Origin: a virus
IMG/VR virus record: IMGVR_UViG_3300036985_007703
Location: 62,001 to 126,000 of that record
Strand: one strand, 5' to 3'
Length of the DNA: 64,000 nucleotides
Shown here: positions 34,153 through 42,007 of the stretch, piece by piece
Position numbering within the stretch: position 1 is the stretch's first letter
Layout: the number at the start of each line of letters is the position of its first letter
Program-made: the position numbers and the translations under genes
Notes under the pieces: model-generated
Told to the model about the DNA's origin: nothing
The model's database searches: none
The model's input: only the letters and a program-made list of their open reading frames with translations

Positions 34153-37100
34153 TCACTTCGGCGGGGGCGCCGCCGCCCCGTTGCCCTGCGGGATCTGCGC
34201 CCACCCGCTGCCCGCCCCCGGCGTCCAGCCCTTGAGCCCCGCCGTGTTGTCCTTGATCTCCGTGAGCACCTTGCGCGTCTCCACGCCATCCAACACCACC
34301 GCGTTGATGACCCCGTAGAGCCCGCTCATGTCGAGGCTCGACTTGAGGACCTTCTTGTCGTCCTCGGTCAAGATGCCCGCATACTGCGCCGTGATCTTCC
34401 CGAAGATCTCCTGGTTGATCGGGCTGTTCTTGAACTCCTCCAAGGCCTTGGCCTGGAAGGCGTCGATCGCGAACACGGCCGACTGCTCCAGCACCGTCGC
34501 GAAGCCCGTCTCGAAGGAGGCCTGCGCCCCCGTGATGCCGTCCATGAGGCACTCCAGGACGTTCGCGCCGGCGTCCCATAGCACGTAGCCCGACAGCGGC
34601 CCCTCCTTCGGGGGGCTGTTGCCGAAGATCTGGTTGCCAATGCTCTTCGTGAAGGTGTCCCCCACCGTCTTCGTCATCTGCGGCTCGGCCTCGACCACCC
34701 CCTTGCCGACCTCGCCCAGGATCGTGATGCCCGCCGCCGCGGCCTTCGCGATCAGCTCCTGCGAGGGCCCCGCCACGCTCTGCCCATAGGCCTCGGCGAG
34801 CCGCACCTGCAGGTTGTTCGCCTGAATCATCATCTGGTCGATGTCGGCCTGGCCCTTGGCGGCCCACGCCTTCTGCAGCGTGTCGAGCTGCTCGTACCGG
34901 AACTGGTCCTTGCGCTGCTGGATCTGCCACGGGGCGAAGTCCTTGCTCCCGAACTCCCCCGCCTTCTCCTTCGCCGCGGCCTTCTGCTCGATCTCCGCGG
35001 CCTGCATCTGGAAGGCCGGCAGCGCCTGGACCTTGGAGAAGGTCGCCGCCATGCGGCCCATGTCGATCTTCTGCCCCGAGACCCCGCTGACGTAGTTGCT
35101 CCCCTTCAGGCGCCCCGTCTCGCCCGCGTAGTCCTTCTGGGTGCGTAGGGCGCTCTTGAGCGTCTGGTCCATCTTGGTCACGTCGCCCGTGGTGCCCGTC
35201 CGCCCAAAGTCCTCGGTGATGTTCTGCCGGTCGATGCGCGTGGCCTCCTGGAGGCCCTTAACCTTCTTGTACTGCGCGTCGATCTTCGCCTCGGCCTTGG
35301 CAATCTGCTCGTCGAGCCCCTTGTTCAGGTAGTCAAACCACGCGTTGATCGCCACCACGCCGATCCCCGTGATGATCCCCGCGAGCCCGAGCAGGCCGGG
35401 GCTCGCCTGGGCCGCGGCCCCGATCCCGTTGAACGCCAGGCCCAGGGCGCCCCCCACCACCTTCGTGATGAGCGTCCCCACGCCGGGGATCTGCGCGGCG
35501 AGGCCCCCGACCACCCCCACCATCGCGACCTTCCCGAGGACGCCCGCGTTGTCCCACATCTTGCCGAAGAACTCCTTGAGCTTGGCAATCCCCTGGTCGA
35601 TGGGGCCGCCCTCGCTCGTGAGGTAGGCCCACGCGTCCTCCCCCGCCTTCGCGATGGCCGGCCACACCGACTCCTTGAACCACTTGGTGAAGTCCGTCCA
35701 CCCCGCCTTCACGTGCGGCACGATCTTGTCCCAGACCGCCCACGCCTGCTCCTTGATCTTCACCCACATGGGCTCGAACTGCTTCCAAATCTCGTCCCGC
35801 GTGGCCTGCGGCAGCATGAACCACCCCGCGATGCCCCCGACGATCCCCGCGAAGGGCCCCATGCCCAGGGTCTCCATGAGCGGCGCGATCGACTCGCGGA
35901 CCTTGCCCACGCCGTCCATCGCCAGCTCCAGGCCGATCCCGAACTTCTGGGCCTCCTTGGTGTTCATCCCCATCTGCTTGCCGAAGTGGAGCATCACCCC
36001 CTTGGCGCCCATCTGGTCGAACACGCTGTAGGCCTTGATGAGCGGCCCCCACGTGGCGTCGCTGGCCATCAGCTTGGCCTGCTTGCCCATCTCCTTGTAG
36101 CTCGCGATCTCCTCCTTCACGAACCCCTTGACCTCGGGGCGCGTGATCGCGCGGATGCGCGTCTGGAACATCTCCTTGGCCATGTCGAGGCCCTCCTGCA
36201 GGGTGCGCCCGCTGGAATAGGAGTCGTTCGCGAACTTCTTGAGGGCCCCGTCCGCCTTGACCGTGGCCGTGCTCATCTTCGCCAGGGCGTCCGCGCCCTG
36301 CGTCGTGCTCATGGCCAGGTAGACCGCGTTGCTGCCGGCCTCCCCGAAGGTCTCCGTGAGGTCGCCGAGGACCGCAGCGTCGAGCTGCTTCCCGCTCGCC
36401 TGCGCGGCCTTCATCCACTTGCCCATCTCGGCCATGCCGGCCGCGGAGTCCTGCGAGCCGAGGGCGATCATGCGCATCGCCTCCTCGGTCCCCATCCCGA
36501 GGGCGCTGAGCTTCGTGAAGATGTCCGGCATCTCCCCGAGGCCGAGCTGCGCGCGCTCCACCGCCACCTGCCACTCGAGGAACTTGTTGGATGTCTCCGA
36601 GGCCGCCTTCGAGGCCTCCTCCCCGCTGAGCCCCATCTGGTGGTAGGCCCCCGCGAGGCGCACCGAGGCCTGCACCGTGCTCTGGATCTCGTCCGCCGAG
36701 CGCATGTGCGTGGCCACCTGCTTGGCGAGGATCGTGTTGAGGCCGCCCATCTGCTCGCCCATCTGGGTGAACATCTGCGCGCCGATCCCGCCCTGGTTGC
36801 CCATGGCGACCATGTACTCCAAGGTCTGCTTGGCCTGCTTGCCCGTGAAGCCCCACGACGCCACGAGGTCCCCGCCCAGGGCCCCGAGCTGCTCCGTGGC
36901 CATGCCCGTGCCCTCGGCGAGCTTCACGAACTCCTGCGTGCTCATCCCCAGCTCCTTGAACACGCTCTTCGAGGCCTCGCCCGCGTTGCGCAGGGCCCCC
37001 ATCGTCTTGACGACGGTCTCCACGCCCACGTTCATGCCGTAGGCCATGCCCGAGGCCTGCCCCGTGAGCTTCTTTAGCTCCGCCCCCGTGACGCCCATCA

Positions 37101-37479
37101 TCGCCAGGGCGGGCCGCGCCTGCTGCGCGTAGCTCGCCCCGATGCTCTCCATGCTATTGCTGAGGTTCCCGCTGTCCTGCGTGAGGCTGCGGACGCCGCT
37201 CGCGATCGTCGAGAGGTTGAAGCTGTTGACGCGGTTCCTGACGCTATTGGAGAAGGCCCCCGCGAGGCCCTTGGCCATGCCCCCCACCCCCAACGCGGCC
37301 CGGCCCGCGCCGCCCGCCACGGCCTTGAGGGCCCCCGCGAGCTTGCCCCCCGCCGCGAGGCCGTTCTGCGTGGCCAACCCCTTGTTGATCTTGGTGATCG
37401 AGTCGAGCGCGGACCCCATGGCCCGGCCCATGCCGTCGTCCCGCGCCCCAAAGCTAAAGGCGAACCCGAGCTTGGCCAT
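34153..37479 (-). CDS. Tail tape measure protein
   Basis: A 1108 aa protein, the longest in the tail core. It starts with Ala/Gly/Lys-rich helices (MAKLGFAFSFGARDDGMG...) and continues with a long helical body rich in Met, Gln and Ala. A Gly-rich hydrophobic stretch at residues ~645-715 ('AMVGVVGGLAAQIPGVGTLI', 'VGGALGLAFNGIG', 'GIITGIGVVAINAW') is typical of tape measures that enter the membrane. A coiled coil follows, and a compact C-terminus. It is placed after the frameshifting chaperone and before the baseplate genes. The ATG at 37479 follows GGAGAGGG and a palindrome copy. Confidence 0.92.
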   Translation of the reverse strand: MAKLGFAFSFGARDDGMGRAMGSALDSITKINKGLATQNGLAAGGKLAGALKAVAGGAGRAALGVGGMAKGLAGAFSNSVRNRVNSFNLSTIASGVRSLTQDSGNLSNSMESIGASYAQQARPALAMMGVTGAELKKLTGQASGMAYGMNVGVETVVKTMGALRNAGEASKSVFKELGMSTQEFVKLAEGTGMATEQLGALGGDLVASWGFTGKQAKQTLEYMVAMGNQGGIGAQMFTQMGEQMGGLNTILAKQVATHMRSADEIQSTVQASVRLAGAYHQMGLSGEEASKAASETSNKFLEWQVAVERAQLGLGEMPDIFTKLSALGMGTEEAMRMIALGSQDSAAGMAEMGKWMKAAQASGKQLDAAVLGDLTETFGEAGSNAVYLAMSTTQGADALAKMSTATVKADGALKKFANDSYSSGRTLQEGLDMAKEMFQTRIRAITRPEVKGFVKEEIASYKEMGKQAKLMASDATWGPLIKAYSVFDQMGAKGVMLHFGKQMGMNTKEAQKFGIGLELAMDGVGKVRESIAPLMETLGMGPFAGIVGGIAGWFMLPQATRDEIWKQFEPMWVKIKEQAWAVWDKIVPHVKAGWTDFTKWFKESVWPAIAKAGEDAWAYLTSEGGPIDQGIAKLKEFFGKMWDNAGVLGKVAMVGVVGGLAAQIPGVGTLITKVVGGALGLAFNGIGAAAQASPGLLGLAGIITGIGVVAINAWFDYLNKGLDEQIAKAEAKIDAQYKKVKGLQEATRIDRQNITEDFGRTGTTGDVTKMDQTLKSALRTQKDYAGETGRLKGSNYVSGVSGQKIDMGRMAATFSKVQALPAFQMQAAEIEQKAAAKEKAGEFGSKDFAPWQIQQRKDQFRYEQLDTLQKAWAAKGQADIDQMMIQANNLQVRLAEAYGQSVAGPSQELIAKAAAAGITILGEVGKGVVEAEPQMTKTVGDTFTKSIGNQIFGNSPPKEGPLSGYVLWDAGANVLECLMDGITGAQASFETGFATVLEQSAVFAIDAFQAKALEEFKNSPINQEIFGKITAQYAGILTEDDKKVLKSSLDMSGLYGVINAVVLDGVETRKVLTEIKDNTAGLKGWTPGAGSGWAQIPQGNGAAAPPPK

Positions 37480-37500
37480 CGTACCCTCTCCGCCCCCGGT

Positions 37501-37517
37501 TGCGCATGCGCATGCGC
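37501..37517. promoter_or_regulatory. Start-associated palindrome, copy 4
   Basis: TGCGCATGCGCATGCGC lies in the 42-base gap between the chaperone frameshift extension and the tape measure, 21 bases upstream of the tape measure start. Confidence 0.75.
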
Positions 37518-37521
37518 GGCC

Positions 37522-38552
37522 CTATCGCCGCCGCCGTGCTCGCGCCGTGTTCGCCTCGCGCTGCCCCGCGCGCCGCTGCTCCATCTCCATCTTCTCCCGC
37601 AGCAGCCGCTGGCGCCGGCTGTAGGGCATCGCCATCGCGTCGGTGTAGTTCAACCCCATGTGTTCGATGAGGGAGAACACATCCGACTCTAGCGCCCCGA
37701 CGCTGCCGACGGGAAGAAAAAACCCGGCTGTGACACGTCCAGGCTCGCCGTCCACTCGTGCTCGCACGCCGCGCACGCGAACTCCACCTTGTCGTCGATC
37801 CCGCCCTCGCGCTCGTCGAACGCGACCCGCAGGCGCTCGCGGTCCCGCAGGGGCAGCGCCTTGAGCGCCCGGAGGGTCTCCGCCCACCCGCGGTCGCGGT
37901 CCAGGGGCCGCCCATCCACGTGCGTCACGCGGGCCGCCAGCGACAGCGTGGCGAGGTCGTCATCGCTGCCCTTGCGCTTACGCGCCGCCCACTCCTCGTC
38001 CTCCACCCCCATCACGCGCCACACCGCGGTGCGCCCGCTGGGGAGGGGCTCCTCGAAGATCCGCACCGCGCGATCCGGCATCGCCGTGATCGCCAGCTCG
38101 CTGAGGTCCACCGCAAACGGGGTCTCCTTCCCGCACTTCGGGCAGACCACCCGCATGTCGTAAAGGTCGCCCAGGGAAGCCCGCCGCACCGCGATCAGCA
38201 GCACCGAGCGGTCCATCGAGGTCAAGACGTGCGCCACCCCCCGCAGGGCCCCGCGCCCCGTGAGGGTCCCCAGCTGCACCAGGCAGTTGCCGATCATGCG
38301 GTTCAACCGCGCGATCACCGGCCCCTTGCCCGCCAGAATGTCCTCCTCCGTGCCCGACATCTCCTGCACGATATACGTGAAGTGGATCTGGCCCTCCGCG
38401 TCGATGTGCCCGCACGGCAGCTCGCCGCCGATCGTCGCCGCGCGCGGGTCGTGCAGGTTCACGCCCGCCTTCCCCTGCTCGACCACGGGCGCCGGCGCCG
38501 GCCCCGCTCCTTGCTCCGCTGGCTGCTCTTCCACGTGCTGCTCCGTCATCAT
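37522..38552 (-). CDS. Frameshifted long form of tail assembly chaperone (343 aa)
   Basis: If ribosomes slip -1 at the GGGTTTT heptamer, the 287 aa chaperone gains a 65-residue extension that ends just before the tape measure. The extension reads 'LPVGSVGALESDVFSLIEHM', then 'AMPYSRRQRLLREKMEME' and a very basic end 'ARARRRR', like the C-terminal extensions of lambda gpG-T and P2 E+E'. No ATG with a good ribosome site explains it as a separate gene before residue M25 of the extension. Frameshifting at this locus is well established in tailed phages; here it is inferred from the sequence. Confidence 0.72.
37689..38552 (-). CDS. Tail assembly chaperone / gp26-like, zero-frame form
   Basis: A 287 aa protein directly upstream of the tape measure. 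It contains 'MSGTEEDILAGKGPVIARLNRMIGNCLVQLG', 'LTSMDRSVLLIAVRRASLGDLYDMRVVCPKCGKETPFAVDLSEL', the layout of myophage tail or baseplate assembly chaperones (T4 gp26-like). C137/C140 with C260/C263 form a probable zinc ribbon. The start overlaps the upstream RHH stop (ATGATG). The C-terminus ends soon after a slippery site, so the short form is the major product and the long form a minor one. Confidence 0.8.
   Translation of the reverse strand: MMTEQHVEEQPAEQGAGPAPAPVVEQGKAGVNLHDPRAATIGGELPCGHIDAEGQIHFTYIVQEMSGTEEDILAGKGPVIARLNRMIGNCLVQLGTLTGRGALRGVAHVLTSMDRSVLLIAVRRASLGDLYDMRVVCPKCGKETPFAVDLSELAITAMPDRAVRIFEEPLPSGRTAVWRVMGVEDEEWAARKRKGSDDDLATLSLAARVTHVDGRPLDRDRGWAETLRALKALPLRDRERLRVAFDEREGGIDDKVEFACAACEHEWTASLDVSQPGFFFPSAASGR
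37719..37725 (-). promoter_or_regulatory. Slippery heptamer for -1 frameshift (GGGTTTT)
   Basis: In the zero frame the bases read G-GGT-TTT, the X-XXY-YYZ pattern, followed by TTC. A -1 step opens a 65-codon frame that reaches 37522. It lies 30 bases before the zero-frame stop at 37689-37691. Confidence 0.7.
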
Positions 38553-38755
38553 GCTCCGCCTTCCGCTGGTTGCTTCTCCTCAGTCAACATGGTCGGGGCC
38601 CCCACCGCCCGCAGCCGCGCCTCGACCGCGCGTTCCTCCAGGCAGTACGCGTACATGCGCTCCCGCACCACATCGGAGACCGTGCGCCCGGACCGCGCCG
38701 CGTGCCGCGTCAGCTCCTCGTAGATGTCCTGCTTGATCTCGACGTTTAACCGCAT
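38549..38755 (-). CDS. Ribbon-helix-helix DNA-binding protein
   Basis: A 68 aa protein of the Arc/MetJ/CopG type. 'MRLNVEI' is the beta strand, 'KQDIYEELTRHAARSG' helix 1 and 'TVSDVVRERMYAYCLEERAVE' helix 2. The ATG at 38755 follows AAGGAG. It is the only clear transcription-factor-like gene in the window. It sits between the internal-protein cassette and the chaperone, with ATGA coupling to the latter. Such proteins bind short repeated operators as dimers or tetramers; the nine palindromes are candidate targets, which is speculation. Confidence 0.8.
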   Translation of the reverse strand: MRLNVEIKQDIYEELTRHAARSGRTVSDVVRERMYAYCLEERAVEARLRAVGAPTMLTEEKQPAEGGA

Positions 38756-38813
38756 GGTGGGGCTCCTTGTGTCGATCTTACTCAAGGCCCCCGCCGCCCG
38801 CAAGTTTGTGGGA

Positions 38814-39794
38814 TCAGGCCTGCGCCACCGGCTGCTGTTGGGCGCGCCCCGCCGCCGCCTCGCGGTCGATTGCCGCCCCGCGCTTGGTCAGCTCCGCATC
38901 CGCGGCCTTCGCGCGCTGCTTCGCCGCCGCCTTGGCCTTCAGGCGCTCCTTCGCCGCCGCCGCATCCCGCTTGGTGGGCGCCGCGGCCTTCTTCTTGGCG
39001 CCCTGGCTCGCCAGCGCCTTGGCCGCGTGCTTGCTCGGGCCCGTGCCCCCACCAGCCCGGTGCTTGGCGATCAGCTTGAGGGCCGCCGCCGCCGCCTTCA
39101 CGCGCTTCGCATCGCCCCGCCCCATGCCCTGCTGCATCATGGAGAGGGCCCGCACCAGCTCCTTGTCGCCGCCCTTGCGTGCCGCCTTCAGCGCCTTGCC
39201 CACCTTCGCGGTGGTCTCCTGCGCCTTCGCCGTCTGGTAGGCCGCGTGGACCGTGCGCGCGCTCGCCGCCACGCCCCGCCCCAACGTCTTGAGCCCGCGC
39301 CCCGTGGCCCGCAGGGCCTTGCCGAAGCGCGACTTCATGAGCTGCTTGCCCTTCTTCTTGAGGGCCTTCTTGACCACCTTGAGCTTGTGCTTGCCCCGCC
39401 GCTTGAGGGCCGCCGCCTTGCCGCCCAGCACCGCGATCTTGTGCCGCATCTCGGGCGACATCGCGTCCTTGGCCGCGCCCCAGCCCTTCTTGGCCAGCCG
39501 CGCCGTGCCCTGGGCCGCCGCCTTGCCCACCGCGGCCCCCGCCCGGCCCAGCCCCTTGGCCGCCGCCTGGCCGAGGATGCCCGCCATGCGCGTCCCCACG
39601 CCCTCGTCAAGTTGCTGGCCCGCCGGCGTCAGGGCCTCCACGCGCACGAGCCCCTTGCGCATGCGCATGCGCGCCCCGCGCCCCGGCAGCGCCCCCGCCG
39701 CCACGAGCCCCGGCCGGATCGTCCCCGGCCGCTTGCGGGGCATCCGGCTCCCCAGCGGCACGGGGACCCCCGCCACGTTTGCGCTCGTGATCAC
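38814..39794 (-). CDS. Histone H1-like basic internal protein
   Basis: A 326 aa protein dominated by Ala, Lys, Arg and Gly ('KVVKKALKKKGKQLMKSRFGKALRATGRGLKTLGRG', 'AAAPTKRDAAAAKERLKAKAAAKQRAKAADAEL'). It looks like a linker-histone-type DNA-binding protein. The first in-frame start is a GTG at 39794 overlapping the upstream stop (GTGA). A palindrome copy lies inside the coding sequence at residues ~41-46. An alternative start within the palindrome, MRKGLVRVEALTPAGQQLDE, would give a leader ending in L-D-E before Gly, like its neighbours. Possible role: DNA condensation in the head or an injected DNA-binding protein. Confidence 0.7.
   Translation of the reverse strand: MITSANVAGVPVPLGSRMPRKRPGTIRPGLVAAGALPGRGARMRMRKGLVRVEALTPAGQQLDEGVGTRMAGILGQAAAKGLGRAGAAVGKAAAQGTARLAKKGWGAAKDAMSPEMRHKIAVLGGKAAALKRRGKHKLKVVKKALKKKGKQLMKSRFGKALRATGRGLKTLGRGVAASARTVHAAYQTAKAQETTAKVGKALKAARKGGDKELVRALSMMQQGMGRGDAKRVKAAAAALKLIAKHRAGGGTGPSKHAAKALASQGAKKKAAAPTKRDAAAAKERLKAKAAAKQRAKAADAELTKRGAAIDREAAAGRAQQQPVAQA
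39656..39672. promoter_or_regulatory. Start-associated palindrome, copy 5 (inside coding sequence)
   Basis: TGCGCATGCGCATGCGC lies near the 5' end of the histone-like gene and encodes part of an R-M-R-M-R run if translation starts at 39794. It may instead mark a downstream start. Confidence 0.65.
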
Positions 39795-40141
39795 GGGACG
39801 CCCTCAGCCCCGATCGGCTGTAGGACCACAATGGCCCCGCGCCGGTCGCGCTCCACGACGGCCCGCCAGCCGGCCTCGCGCTCGAAGCGCCGCGCCACCT
39901 GCCGCGCCACCGCCGCCGCGTCGTGCCCCTCCAGGACCGCCCGCAGGCCGCCCCCCTCCTCGATGAAGCGGCAGGCGCGGCCCTTGGTCGCGCGCTCCGC
40001 CTCCATGCGTAGGAGGCGCCCCACGCGCCGCTCCTCGGGGCCCAACCCCGTCGACAGCACCGGGGCCACGGTCTCGTGGGCCCGCACGGCCCGTGGGGTC
40101 GCCACGATCTCGCGCAGCTTCGATGATAGCCGTCCGCGCAT
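39791..40141 (-). CDS. Small putative internal protein with targeting leader
   Basis: A 116 aa protein. The ATG at 40141 follows GAGGTGACC. The leader MRGRLSSKLRE fits the cassette pattern (Met, Arg, then Leu-x-Glu), with possible cleavage after Glu11, before Ile-Val. The rest is Arg/Glu-rich ('ERRVGRLLRMEAERATKGR', 'AVARQVARRFEREAGWRAVVERDRRGAIVVLQPIG') and lacks a known domain. It is coupled to the histone-like gene by GTGA. The leader match is weaker than in other members. Confidence 0.6.
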   Translation of the reverse strand: MRGRLSSKLREIVATPRAVRAHETVAPVLSTGLGPEERRVGRLLRMEAERATKGRACRFIEEGGGLRAVLEGHDAAAVARQVARRFEREAGWRAVVERDRRGAIVVLQPIGAEGVP

Positions 40142-40167
40142 GGTCACCTCGTGCGCCCGCAGGCGCG

Positions 40168-40971
40168 CTACTTCTTCGCCTTCGCCCGCCGCGCCAAGAC
40201 GCCCTTCATCCCCTTCTTGGCCGACTTGCGGAACTTCCCGCTCTTCTTCGTCCAGCCGGGCCGCGCCGGGGACCCGCCCCAGGGCCCGCTCCCATCCTGC
40301 GGGTAGAACACGTGCTTGCCCCCCACGGTGCGCCACACGCCCTTCTTGCCCGGAGGCTTCACGTTCCACACCTTGCCGCCCTTGCCGCTCGGCGTCGTGC
40401 TCCACCCCGGCGTCTTGTACTCCGCGAGGATGCCCGTCAGGGCCTCGCTCAGGCACCGCCCCCCGTAGGTGCGGGCCTCGTGCTTCTTCTTGCCCCGCCC
40501 AATGCCGGGGAGCCCGAGCTGGCCCTTCTGCGGCATCACGCCGCGGGCCGCGCGGAACTTCCCGCCCTTGCCCGCCCAGCCCGGCCGGAACGGCGCGCCG
40601 CCCCAGGGGCCCTCGGGGACGTCCCCGCCCGGCTTGTCCGGGAAGAAGAGGCGCTTGCCGTTGACCGTCACCCACCGCCCGTCGACCGCGCCCTTGGGCC
40701 CCGGCATCGTGGCCTCGCCCCCGGCGCTCTTGCCGCTAGGGGCATCGCGGTCCTGCGCCATCTTCTTGCGCCGCAGCTGGCCCATCGGCGTGCTGTGGTA
40801 GTCGCCGACGGAGGGCGCGAGGGCCCGGTGCGCCGCCGCCCGCTTGCGGAACTCCGCGACCGGCACGCCCGCCGTCGTGCTCTGGTGCGCTGGCGCCTTG
40901 GCCTTGGCCGCCTTGCGCGCCTCGACCACCATCCCCCGCAAGCCCTCGATCAGCTGTCGCACTGTCCGCAT
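40168..40971 (-). CDS. Basic internal protein with two W-GK-FP-GPWGG repeats
   Basis: A 267 aa protein. The leader MRTVRQLIE before Gly10 fits T4-type cleavage (Leu/Ile-x-Glu). Residues 99-140 and 212-248 are two copies of a ~40 aa unit: 'GRWVTVNGKRLFFP...GPWGGAPFRPGWAGKGGKFR' and 'GVWRTVGGKHVFYP...GPWGGSPARPGWTKKSGKFR'. The protein is strongly basic at the C-terminus ('SAKKGMKGVLARRAKAKK'). No known domain fits; a DNA- or RNA-binding, injected protein is plausible. Confidence 0.7.
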   Translation of the reverse strand: MRTVRQLIEGLRGMVVEARKAAKAKAPAHQSTTAGVPVAEFRKRAAAHRALAPSVGDYHSTPMGQLRRKKMAQDRDAPSGKSAGGEATMPGPKGAVDGRWVTVNGKRLFFPDKPGGDVPEGPWGGAPFRPGWAGKGGKFRAARGVMPQKGQLGLPGIGRGKKKHEARTYGGRCLSEALTGILAEYKTPGWSTTPSGKGGKVWNVKPPGKKGVWRTVGGKHVFYPQDGSGPWGGSPARPGWTKKSGKFRKSAKKGMKGVLARRAKAKK

Positions 40972-40983
40972 GGGGTCCTCCGT

Positions 40984-41274
40984 TCAATACTCGCTGTGGA
41001 TCTTATCGAAGTACACGATCTGGGAGTTGTTGCGCCCATCACGGCGCCGTTCTCCGGGTAATCCCATAAAGATCCGCACAAAGGCCCTGCCCGTCTTGGT
41101 CAGCGCCGCCGCCGTTTCAAGCTGCCGCTTTACGACCCCATCCTCGCCCATGACCAAGATCGTGTCGCCAGGCTCGTACTTCTTGTTGAACGCCGCCACA
41201 TCCTCCGCGTCCTCCGCGTTGCCCCGGATTGTGGCCTCCGCCAGCTGCCTAATCAGATCGCGCATCGTCCGCAT
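40984..41274 (-). CDS. Small putative internal protein with targeting leader
   Basis: A 96 aa protein. The ATG at 41274 is preferred to that at 41280 because the ribosome site GAGGAG is then 8 bases away. Leader MRTMRDLIRQLAE, with L-A-E before Ala, an ideal T4-like cleavage site. The mature part includes 'AAFNKKYEPGDTILVMGEDGVVKRQLETAAAL' and 'NNSQIVYFDKIHSEY', suggesting a small beta-barrel such as an SH3-like fold. The 67-base gap upstream (41275-41341) holds only its ribosome site. Confidence 0.7.
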   Translation of the reverse strand: MRTMRDLIRQLAEATIRGNAEDAEDVAAFNKKYEPGDTILVMGEDGVVKRQLETAAALTKTGRAFVRIFMGLPGERRRDGRNNSQIVYFDKIHSEY

Positions 41275-41341
41275 GGTCATCGCTCCTCGCGTCGGTCGTC
41301 CTCGTCTCGTTATAGCGCGCGCACCCGCCCCCGTCGCGCTT

Positions 41342-42007
41342 TTAGCCGCATCGCCCCATCACAAATTCCAACGGGTATCTCCCATCGGCGTGGTTCGCGA
41401 AGTCCCGGTGCGCGACCACGCCGGGCCCCGGAACCGCCGCCGGCCGCCGGTCCCAGCCGGGGATCTTCCGCAGCTTGGGCCCCAGCCCCGCCGTGGGGAA
41501 CGCCACCGGGATGCCCAGCGCCCCGCAGAGCCACGGCACCAGCGCCTTGAGCACCATGAGCTGCGTCGGCGTCGGCAGCACGTAGGCCTTGACCCCGCCC
41601 GCCGGCACCCACGTCCACCACTCCGCCGGGATCGTTGCCCCAAACGGCTTGCGCGCGTAGGCCGGCGCGTACGGATTGCATACCTCGATCCCGAGGCTCG
41701 TCGGGTTCACCTGGTTCGCGTGGACCATCACGGCCGCCCCGAGGTCCCCGTGGCAGCTCAGGCGCCCATCCGGCCCCAGGATGAGCTGGACGCCGTACCC
41801 CTTGCGGATCAGGGTGTCCTTGCACCCGCTCGCCGTGTTCCCGCAGGTCTCGTGCAGCACGAAGTGCTGGAGGGGCCGCACGCGGGCCTTGGCCTTGAAC
41901 GCGGGCTCCCCGTCGTCCAGGTAGTTCGCCGCGCTGCCCCCCGCCGCGCGCACGGCGTCCGGCAACGGCACGCGCGCCCCGAAGATGATCACCGCGTTCG
42001 ACGGCAT
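41342..42007 (-). CDS. N-acetylmuramoyl-L-alanine amidase (Amidase_2), probable endolysin
   Basis: A 221 aa zinc amidase of the PGRP/T7-lysozyme class. H52 ('FVLHETCG'), H200 ('VVAHRDFANHADG') and D208 match the three metal ligands. 'GYGVQLILGPDGRLSCHGDL' and 'HANQVNPTSLGIEVCNPY' are conserved family blocks. There is no signal peptide, no wall-binding repeat and no Met-Arg leader, so it fits a holin-dependent endolysin. It is embedded in the internal-protein cassette with 0-base spacing to the gene at 42008, which leaves open packaging in the virion. Confidence 0.85.
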   Translation of the reverse strand: MPSNAVIIFGARVPLPDAVRAAGGSAANYLDDGEPAFKAKARVRPLQHFVLHETCGNTASGCKDTLIRKGYGVQLILGPDGRLSCHGDLGAAVMVHANQVNPTSLGIEVCNPYAPAYARKPFGATIPAEWWTWVPAGGVKAYVLPTPTQLMVLKALVPWLCGALGIPVAFPTAGLGPKLRKIPGWDRRPAAVPGPGVVAHRDFANHADGRYPLEFVMGRCG

